From assembly GCF_026343185.1 (NCBI RefSeq), contig NZ_JAPEMA010000002.1, positions 791,511 through 855,510 on the forward strand: a stretch of DNA of 64,000 nucleotides. Direction: 5' to 3'. Both the position numbers and the translations under genes were made by a program. The notes under the pieces were generated by a model. It saw nothing but the letters and a program-made list of their open reading frames with translations, was not told where the DNA came from and did no database searches. This document shows, in pieces, positions 55,861-64,000 of this stretch. Source of the stretch: Streptomyces sp. NBC_00091 (GTDB taxonomy: Bacteria > Actinomycetota > Actinomycetes > Streptomycetales > Streptomycetaceae). Within the stretch, counting starts at the first letter, position 1; each line of letters starts with the position of its first letter.

Positions 55861-56892
55861 TCAGGCCGACGCGGGCAGATCGGGAGCGGACTCGCGCACG
55901 GTCAGGCGGGTCGGGAGGATCAGCGGGGTGGGGCGGTATCCTTCGATGGCACTGACCAGCATCCTGGCCATCTCCTGGCCCAGCGCCCGCACCGGCTGAT
56001 GGACCGTGGTCAGCGGCGGGCTGGTGTGCCGGGCGCTCGCCAGGTCGTTGAAGCCGATCACCGCGACATCCTCGGGCACCCGGAGGCCCCGTTCCCGCAA
56101 GGTGCGCAGAGCGCCGATGGCCATCGCGTCGGAGGCCGCGAACACCGCGTCGGGATCGGAGTGCGCCCGGAGCAGTCGCTCCATCGCCTCCGCGCCGCCG
56201 TCCTCGGTGAACTGCCCGGGCTCGACCCCGAGAAGCGGCAGGCCGGACAAGGTCAGCCCCTCGGTGAACCCCTGCTCCCGCGTGACTGCGGCCCTGGCGT
56301 CCATCTGTCCGGTGATCATGACGGGCCGTCGGCGGCCCGTGCGCGCGAAGTGCTCGGCGGCCAGGCGGGCACCGCCCCGGTTGTCGGCGTCCACGTACCA
56401 CGTGGGCTCGCCGGTGAGCGGGAGTCCGCCGAAGACGACGGGGAGATCGACCTCCTCTCCCAGGCGTCCCAGCGGATCGTCGCCGCGCAGCGCCATCAGC
56501 ATGACGCCGTCGGCCCGGCGGGAGCGCAGCAACCGCTCGAACCTCTCCCGGCCGCGCGGGGTGTTGGCCAGCAGCAGGATCAGTTCCAGTTCGGTCTGCT
56601 CCAGCGCCGCGCTGACGCCGACGATGACCTCCGCGAAGAACGGGTCCGCGAACAGCCCCGGCTCGTCGCTGGAGACCGCCAGCACCACCGCTCCGACCCG
56701 GCGGGTCGCCAGGGCCTGCGCGGACGGATTGGGCACGAAATCCAGCTCGCGCACCGCCCGTTGGACCGCCTCCCGCTTGGCGCGGCTGACATGCGGGGCG
56801 TTGTTGATCACCCGGGAGGCCGCCGTGCGCGACACGCCGGCTCGTGCGGCCACCTCGTCGAGGGTCGGCATGCGCTTGGGTGACGGCTCCAT
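55861..56892 (-). CDS. LacI-family regulator beside the GH6 genes
   Basis: The 343-residue protein starts at MEPSPKRMPTLDEVAARAGV with a LacI helix-turn-helix (VSRTAASRVINNAP), a hinge helix and a sugar-sensing domain (PVVFGGLPLTGEPTWYVDAD, VIGFNDLASARHTSPPLTTV). It differs from the LacI gene at 47.9 kb. It is divergent from the GH6 genes, with TGGAAGCGCTTCCA in the 117-base gap. It therefore probably senses cello-oligosaccharides, like CebR in other Streptomyces, whose box (TGGGAGCGCTCCCA) differs at two symmetric positions. A TTG nine codons upstream is an alternative start. Confidence 0.88.
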   Translation of the reverse strand: MEPSPKRMPTLDEVAARAGVSRTAASRVINNAPHVSRAKREAVQRAVRELDFVPNPSAQALATRRVGAVVLAVSSDEPGLFADPFFAEVIVGVSAALEQTELELILLLANTPRGRERFERLLRSRRADGVMLMALRGDDPLGRLGEEVDLPVVFGGLPLTGEPTWYVDADNRGGARLAAEHFARTGRRRPVMITGQMDARAAVTREQGFTEGLTLSGLPLLGVEPGQFTEDGGAEAMERLLRAHSDPDAVFAASDAMAIGALRTLRERGLRVPEDVAVIGFNDLASARHTSPPLTTVHQPVRALGQEMARMLVSAIEGYRPTPLILPTRLTVRESAPDLPASA

Positions 56893-56955
56893 GGAAGAAC
56901 TGCTCCTCGACGACCCCAATCATCCCATCAGCGCGATCCGACCCCACACCAAAAC

Positions 56956-56969
56956 TGGAAGCGCTTCCA
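56956..56969. promoter_or_regulatory. LacI-type operator TGGAAGCGCTTCCA
   Basis: Perfect 14-base palindrome between the LacI gene and the first GH6 gene. Resembles the CebR box with A/T in place of G/C at the third symmetric position. Confidence 0.8.
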
Positions 56970-57009
56970 CTTCCCCACCCCCACCCCCACCCCCACCGGA
57001 GGAAGAACC

Positions 57010-57981
57010 ATGCGCAAGTCCGTCCGAGCCGCATCCGTCCTGCTGGCCGGTGCCCTCGCCACCGGTCTCGCCCTGATCAGTGCCGGCCCGGCGTACGCCG
57101 CGGACCCGACCACCATGACCAGCGGCTTCTACGCCGACCCCGACAACTCCGCCCTGCGGTGGACCAACGCGAACCCCGGCGACGGGCGGGCGGCGGCGAT
57201 CCGGACGTCCATCGCCAACACCCCGGCAGCCCGCTGGTTCGGGAACTGGAGCGGCGATATCGGCACGGCAACCGGCGCCTACGTCGGCCGCGCGGACTCC
57301 TACGACAAGCTGCCGATCCTGGTCGCGTACAACATCCCCCACCGGGACATCTGCGCCGGTCACTCCGGCGGCGGCGCGGGGAGCCGGGCCGCGTACGACG
57401 CCTGGATCGCCGCCTTCGCCAGTGGCATCGGCAACCGCCCTGCCGTGGTCGTCCTGGAACCCGACGCGCTCGGCCACGAGAGCTGCATGACGGCTGCTCA
57501 GATCGCGGAGCGCAACGCCATGCTGAAGAACGCGATCGACCAGTTCAAGGCCAAGGCACCCAACACCTGGGTCTACCTCGACGCCGGGAACCCCGGCTGG
57601 GTCGACGCCTCGACCATGGCGCGCCAGCTCGCCGCCGCCGGTGTCGGCGGGGCACGCGGCTTCGTGCTGAACGTCTCCAACTACTTCACCACCGACCAGA
57701 ACACCTCCTACGGCAACGCGGTCAACTCCGCCCTGGGCTCCTACGGCTACACCAAGCCGTTCGTCGTCGACACCAGCCGCAACGGCAACGGTTCCAACGG
57801 CCAGTGGTGCAACCCCGCAGGCCGCCGGATCGGCACTCCCAGCCAGCGCGGCGGCGGTGCCGAGATGCTGCTGTGGATCAAGGTCCCCGGCGAGTCCGAC
57901 GGCAACTGCGGCGTCGGGGCCGACTCCTCGGCCGGACAGTTCCTGCCGGAGGTCGCCTACAAGATGATCTACGGCTACTGA
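57010..57981 (+). CDS. secreted GH6 endoglucanase
   Basis: The 323-residue enzyme has a signal peptide ending in AYAADP and a GH6 domain without a binding module. ILVAYNIPHRDICAGHSGGG and VVLEPDALGHESCM hold the family Asp residues, and WIKVPGESDGNCG matches the C-terminal loop. It cuts cellulose or beta-glucan internally, as judged by its short size. A second GH6 gene starts 45 bases downstream, so they form a likely operon under the palindrome upstream. Confidence 0.93.
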   Translation: MRKSVRAASVLLAGALATGLALISAGPAYAADPTTMTSGFYADPDNSALRWTNANPGDGRAAAIRTSIANTPAARWFGNWSGDIGTATGAYVGRADSYDKLPILVAYNIPHRDICAGHSGGGAGSRAAYDAWIAAFASGIGNRPAVVVLEPDALGHESCMTAAQIAERNAMLKNAIDQFKAKAPNTWVYLDAGNPGWVDASTMARQLAAAGVGGARGFVLNVSNYFTTDQNTSYGNAVNSALGSYGYTKPFVVDTSRNGNGSNGQWCNPAGRRIGTPSQRGGGAEMLLWIKVPGESDGNCGVGADSSAGQFLPEVAYKMIYGY

Positions 57982-58026
57982 CCCCCCTTCCCTCGCCGAA
58001 GGGCGAACCCCTACCGAAGGAACCCC

Positions 58027-59250
58027 GTGCGCATCCCGCTGCACCGATTAGCCCTGGCAGCGAGCGCACTCACACTGCTCCTCGGCGCCGCCGCCCCGGC
58101 CTCTGCCGAGGCGAGCTCCGCGCCGGACTCCCACACGCTTGCGACGAACACCCGCTTCCACGTCGATCCCGACAGCGACGCAGCCCACCAGGCCGTCACC
58201 GACTTCCTTCACCGGGACTTCGAGGGCGCCAAGTCCATGGCGAAGCCAGCTAGTTGGCCAGAGGCTGCCTGGTTCACCGCCGGCACCCCGGAGCAGGTCG
58301 AATCCCGCGTACGCGACCTGGTGCGCCGCGCCGAGCGAACCCGGACGGTTCCCGTCCTGGTGGCCTACAACATCCCGCTGCGCGACTGCTCCCAGTATTC
58401 CTCCGGCGGTGCGCAGTCGGACGCCGAGTACCAGGCCTGGATCAGCGCCTTCGCCCGGGGGCTCGGCCGCAGCAAGGCCGTCGTCATCCTCGAACCGGAC
58501 GGGCTGGCCAACCTCTCCTCCGACTGCGGTCCCGGCAGCGACCCCACCGGCGCGATCACCACAGGACGCTTCGCCGACCTCAACCACGCGATCGACGCCC
58601 TGGGGCAGCAGCCGAACAGCGTCGTCTACCTGGACGCCGGCAACAGCCACTGGCGCAGCGTCGGCGACATCGCACAACGCCTCCTCCAGGCCGGCGTCAC
58701 CCGCACCCAGGGCTTCTCGCTGAACGTCTCCAACTATCTGGCCACCGGCCTGTCCACCCACTACGGCACCTGGGTCTCCCAGTGCCTGTGGTTCGCCACC
58801 AAAGGCCCGGACTGGGCCAGGGGGCACGCCGACTGGTGCGCGAGCCAGTACTACTCACCCGCAGCACCGAACGACGGGCAGCCGGGAAACTCCGTGAACG
58901 TGGACGATCCGTCCACGTGGCACTGGACCGACCGCTGGTTCCAGCAGAACGTCGGTACCCCGCCCGCGGGCAAGTACAGCGGCGACCCGCAAACCTGGTG
59001 CAACGCCCCGGGTCGCGGCGTCGGCGACCGGCCGACCGCGAACACCGGCGTCCCGCTCGTGGACGCCTACCTGTGGATCAAGACCGTCGGCCAGTCCGAC
59101 GGCCAGTGCAACCGCGGCATCCCGGGCGGCACCATCGACCCGGAGTACGGCATCGTCGATCCCGCGGCCGGCGTGTGGTGGCCGGAGCAGGCCAAGTCCC
59201 TCGTCCGGAACGCCAATCCCGCACTGGGGTTCAACACGGTCGTGCGCTGA
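58027..59250 (+). CDS. secreted GH6 cellulase (exo-type length)
   Basis: The GTG at 58027 follows GAAGGAA. The 407-residue protein has a signal peptide and a GH6 domain with PVLVAYNIPLRDCSQYSSGG, VVILEPDGLANLSSDCG and WIKTVGQSDGQCN. The longer region GHADWCASQYYSPAAPND through the C-terminal insertion WHWTDRWFQQNVG is typical of GH6 cellobiohydrolases with tunnel-forming loops, so an exo-acting partner to the upstream endoglucanase is likely. No binding module is present. Confidence 0.88.
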   Translation: MRIPLHRLALAASALTLLLGAAAPASAEASSAPDSHTLATNTRFHVDPDSDAAHQAVTDFLHRDFEGAKSMAKPASWPEAAWFTAGTPEQVESRVRDLVRRAERTRTVPVLVAYNIPLRDCSQYSSGGAQSDAEYQAWISAFARGLGRSKAVVILEPDGLANLSSDCGPGSDPTGAITTGRFADLNHAIDALGQQPNSVVYLDAGNSHWRSVGDIAQRLLQAGVTRTQGFSLNVSNYLATGLSTHYGTWVSQCLWFATKGPDWARGHADWCASQYYSPAAPNDGQPGNSVNVDDPSTWHWTDRWFQQNVGTPPAGKYSGDPQTWCNAPGRGVGDRPTANTGVPLVDAYLWIKTVGQSDGQCNRGIPGGTIDPEYGIVDPAAGVWWPEQAKSLVRNANPALGFNTVVR

Positions 59251-59332
59251 CCGAGGCCGCCGTGACCAGGCGGCCATTCCCGGCGATGCCGACTGAAGGA
59301 AATGCTCGTTTACAGCTTTCCGCCAGATCCCG

Positions 59333-59377
59333 ATTGAATGGTCCTCATCGAAATACTTTCGATGAGGACCACTCAAT
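59333..59377. repeat. 45-bp inverted repeat with CGAAATACTTTCG at its tip
   Basis: Two 21-base arms (59333-59353 and 59357-59377) are inverted copies with one mismatch, around TAC. The innermost part is the CGAAATnCTTTCG operator (59349-59361). It lies 82 bases after the GH6 stop and 249 before the GH10-CBM13 start, so it may both end GH6 transcripts and bind the xylan regulator. Confidence 0.85.
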
Positions 59378-59379
59378 GA

Positions 59380-61065
<1,686 letters not shown>

Positions 61066-61076
61066 CGACCTGCCAT

Positions 61077-61109
61077 GGAGTGGAGCCGGGACGATCCTGG
61101 CTCCACTCC
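61077..61109. terminator. 15-bp-stem bidirectional hairpin
   Basis: Arms 61077-61091 and 61095-61109 pair with one mismatch around CGA, between the convergent GH10 and GH9 genes. Confidence 0.85.
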
Positions 61110-61146
61110 GTCGTCCATCGCCGGGTGGGCGTGACGTGACGATCGT

Positions 61147-63318
61147 TCAGGAGCAGAGTGCTCCGTTGAGCGTGTAGCGCGCCGGCACGGCGTTGGTGCC
61201 CGAGTACGTCGCCTGGAAGCCGAAGCTCACGCTGCCGCCGGGTGCCAGTGTTCCGTTCCATCCGGTGTCCCGGGCGGTGACCGTGCTGCCCGGCTGGCTC
61301 ACCGTGGCGTTCCAGCCGTTGGTGATCCGCTGGTCACCTGCGAAGCTCCAGCCGATGGTCCACCCGGATACCGCCGAGGTTCCGGTGTTCTTCACCGTCA
61401 CCGTCGCCGTGAAGCCGTTGCCCCAAGCGTTGTCGATCCGGTACGCCACCGCGCAGGAGGCCGCCGAAGCGTCGTCGTCCGCCTCCGTCGCCGTGAACGT
61501 CGCCGACTGCACGCCAGGACCACCGACCGCGAGCGTCGCGCTGCCCGACGACGCGTCGGGGTCCTGCGCGGCGAGGACCGAAACCTGCTGCGGCGTCGCC
61601 CAGTACGAGCCGACGTCGTCCACGTAGCACGCCGCCGGTGCGCAGCCCGCGAGCTTCTCCTTGGCCACCGGGTCCTCCAGCCCCGCGTTCGGTCCGCCCG
61701 CGAAGGATCCGGCCGGCGGGTGCGGCAGCGAGGCGTCGTTCTGGTGTGCCCAGAACCGGTGGTGCTGGTTCGCGGGGTAACGATCGCCGTAGCCGGTGAC
61801 GTAGGAGAGGTCGAGTGCGTTCCGGCCGAGCAGGTAGTCCAGGGACTCCAACGCTCCTGCCCGGTACCGTTGTTGACCGGTGAGCTCGTATGCGACGGCC
61901 AGCACGATCGCGTTGTTGGTGACGGAGCTGTTGGAGCCCCACACGTACCCGGTGGCGGGGAGCGACACCGCGTAGCCCTGTCCGGCCATGGTGGACAGGT
62001 GGCCATCGGCGGCCGTGGTCAGCAGGCCGCGGAGCCGGGCCACGTCGTCGGCGGGCAGGGCCACGCCGGGGACGGTGGCGAGGGTGATCCGGCCGGGCGT
62101 CGCGGTGCCGCCCCACCAGAATCCGTCGACGGACTTGGTGTGGTGCGCAGAGGAGGCGACGGCGTCCCGGTACTGCGACTCGCCGGTGGTGGCCAGGAGT
62201 TCCACCGCCGCCCAGTAGAACTCGTCGGAGACGTCGGCGTCCTCGTACGCACGGCCGCCGGCGTTGTCGGTCGCGAGAGCAAGCACGTTCGGGTTGACCT
62301 TGGCAGCCGTCCAGGCGCGGCGGGCCGCGTCCAGGCAGCGCGCGGCGAACGCGGCGTCGTACGGCTCGCGTACACCCGGGCACACTGCGCGGCCGAGGCC
62401 GCCAGGTTCAGCGTCGCGGCGGTCGACGGCTTGTGCAACTCACGCTGTTCGGCATCGAGTTCGGGCCGGGTCGGCAGGGCAGTCCACTTGGCGTCGTGTA
62501 TCTTGTGGAAGGCCATCCCGGCCATCGGCTTCTCGGCCGGGACCTGCATCCGCAGCAAGAACTCCAGCTCCCAGCGGGCCTCGTCCAGCACGTCCGGCGT
62601 CCCGTTGCCGCGCTCCGGCACCCGCAGCGTCGCGTCGCCGAGCGCCGCTTCGCTGCCCGAACGGCGGGCCCGCTCGAAGGAGTTGACCATCTCCCAGACG
62701 GAGATGCCGCCGTTGACCACGTACTTGCCTTGGTCGCCCGCGTCGTACCAGCCACCGCGCACGTCCAGTTGGTAGTTAGTCGCACACCCCGGCCTGGCAG
62801 GGGACGCCGGTGTCGCCCTTGTTCGGGGCGACGCCCAGGTGCCCGGCGGGGCGGGCGTAGGCGCTGCCGCCCGCCAGAGTCGCGTCGATCGCAATACCGC
62901 TGCGCTGCTGGTAGAAGAACGACATGCTGTCGGCGCGCAGTCCGTCGTACAGCGATGCGGAGATGTCGAAGGGGTGGCTGCTCTGGCCGTCGACGACCAG
63001 GGTGAAGCCGGTGCCGGTGCCGGTGTACGCGCCGAAGTCCACCAGGTGCGTGGACTGGCCGGACGCCTGGTCGGACCCGCGCACCGTGGTGGCACCCGAG
63101 GCGGAGGCGTCGCGCAGTTGCCAGGCGAGCGGGGCGGTCGCGGAGCCGGCCACGGTGGCCCGCTTGGGGCCGTCGGGCAGGTAGCCGAGCTGGTTGACCC
63201 GTACAGGTGTGCCGGCAGCGGCTGCCGCGGTGGCGGCAGCCGCGACCGGAACGGTCAGGGCGGTCGTGGACAGGCCGCCGACGGCCAGCGCGAGGCCGGC
63301 GCCTGACGGACACGTCAA
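61147..63318 (-). pseudogene. GH9 cellulase with CBM2, broken by two compensating frameshifts
   Basis: Frame one carries a signal-like start, an immunoglobulin-like domain ([16 protein letters not shown]) and ends in VPCQAGVCD at a TAA. Reading continues in another frame with [39 protein letters not shown], to [11 protein letters not shown]. It then returns to the first frame with [20 protein letters not shown] through the GH9 His motif YPANQHHRFWAHQN, the acid Glu region and a CBM2 (DRITNGWN-type WNATVSQPGSTVTARD). The first shift coincides with a direct TAGT duplication at 62773-62780, the second lies near 62375. The start is uncertain (TTG at 63318 used). Intact, it would be a secreted processive endoglucanase. 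Confidence 0.8.
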
Positions 63319-63395
63319 GTCACGGTCCGGAACCGGTAGTTGACCGCCCCCTTGATCCGAGAACAGGTCGCCACCTCCCGAGCCGGTGCGCGACT

Positions 63396-64000
63396 TCAGA
63401 CGCCCGGGGCGTGAGGAGCGTTGCCGTAAGAGGCGTCCGGTCCGTGCTTACGGGTGAAGTGCCGCTCCAGCAGGTGCTTCGGCGGTTCGGAGGCTTCCCC
63501 GAGGCGGGACCCCAGTGCCAGCGTGTGCAGCGCCATCTCCGCCACGGCCTCGCAGACGATGGCGTTCTCCAGCGCCGCCTTCGCGGTGGCGCCCCAGGTG
63601 AAGGGTCCGTGTCGTGAGACGAGCGCTCCGGGGACCTCGTCGGCCCGCCGGGGGTCGCCGTCGAGCCGGGCGACGATCACCTGTCCGGTGTTGTACTCGT
63701 AGTCCCGCGCGCACTGCTCGGCGGTGAGGTCCTCCGTCACGGGGACCGGCCCGTTGAAGGTGTCGGCGTGCGTCGTGCCGAGTACGGGGATCGGGCGGCG
63801 CGCCTGGGCGAAGGCGACGGCGTGCGTCGAGTGCGTGTGGGTGACGCCGCCGATGGAGGGGAAGGCCCGGTAGAGGCACCGATGGGTTTCGGTGTCGGTG
63901 GACGGCCTGAGGTGTCCCTCGACGACCCGCCCGTCCTCCAGTGCCACCACCACCAGGTCCTCCTCTGCGAGGTCGGCGTAGGAGACCCCGGACGGCTTGA
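63396..64000 (-). CDS. araD: L-ribulose-5-phosphate 4-epimerase, 5'-truncated by the window edge
   Basis: The frame is open to the last base of the window ([18 protein letters not shown]), so the start lies to the right. The class II aldolase fold shows KPSG, the zinc His residues in [14 protein letters not shown], the Tyr-region [12 protein letters not shown] and a late [15 protein letters not shown]. AraD links arabinose to the pentose phosphate pathway by converting L-ribulose 5-phosphate to D-xylulose 5-phosphate in the cytoplasm. It is the expected end point for the arabinose released by the arabinofuranosidases in this window; araA and araB may follow beyond the edge. Confidence 0.93.
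   Translation of the reverse strand, partial: KPSGVSYADLAEEDLVVVALEDGRVVEGHLRPSTDTETHRCLYRAFPSIGGVTHTHSTHAVAFAQARRPIPVLGTTHADTFNGPVPVTEDLTAEQCARDYEYNTGQVIVARLDGDPRRADEVPGALVSRHGPFTWGATAKAALENAIVCEAVAEMALHTLALGSRLGEASEPPKHLLERHFTRKHGPDASYGNAPHAPGV

Overview
The window is high-GC actinomycete DNA, almost certainly a Streptomyces chromosome. The evidence is GTG/TTG starts with GGAG-type ribosome sites, a WhiB protein, a LysX-type lysyl-tRNA synthetase fusion, DUF1990 and YndJ-like genes, Tat and Sec secreted glycoside hydrolases with CBM13 and CBM2 modules, and an LAxTG wall-sorting signal. No rRNA or tRNA gene was seen.

Positions 1-26 kb look like ordinary core and housekeeping sequence: a class F sortase (cut by the left edge), a NodB deacetylase, lysX, a CapA-like lipoprotein, an ECF sigma factor, an Fpg/Nei glycosylase, a PAS-GAF-PP2C-ATPase signalling protein, a proline-rich lipoprotein divergent from a YndJ/DUF1990/lipase-maturation-factor group, SDR proteins, an EamA transporter, an Rpf-LysM-M23 cell-wall hydrolase, and a panD-GNAT-racemase operon. 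Around 23.8-27.6 kb there is decay: a radical SAM stub, an MFS transporter lacking two helices and a possible acetyltransferase stub. These flank a SnoaL / PadR / quinone reductase group controlled by a large palindrome.

Positions 27.6-64 kb form a plant-cell-wall polysaccharide island. Arabinan and arabinoxylan debranching enzymes come first: GH43-CBM42, a wall-anchored GH51-like enzyme, a GH43 broken by a stop codon, GH43-CBM6-CBM13 and CBM13-GH62. The core is a divergent xylan locus. On the minus strand a binding protein and two permeases are followed by GH30, GH10, a Gfo/Idh oxidoreductase, a DUF6807 protein, a cupin and GH62. On the plus strand lie a LacI regulator, a GH3 and a GH43. Then follow a GH127/146 enzyme, a second LacI regulator with two GH6 cellulases, a secreted GH10-CBM13 xylanase, a frameshifted GH9-CBM2 cellulase and araD (cut by the right edge). 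Secreted enzymes would cut xylan, arabinan and cellulose, the ABC importer would take up oligosaccharides, GH3/GH43 would finish them inside the cell, and AraD belongs to arabinose catabolism.

Three operator types can be read directly. TGTTAGCGCTAACA-like sites lie at four arabinan/xylan genes, one of them inside the GH30 signal-peptide codons. CGAAATnCTTTCG sites lie at the transporter and at the GH10-CBM13 xylanase, one at the tip of a 45-bp inverted repeat. TGGAAGCGCTTCCA lies between the second LacI gene and the GH6 genes. The island also carries debris: an IS4-type transposase tail, a cas1 3' stub with an intact type I-E cas2 but no visible CRISPR array, and an ABC exporter stub.
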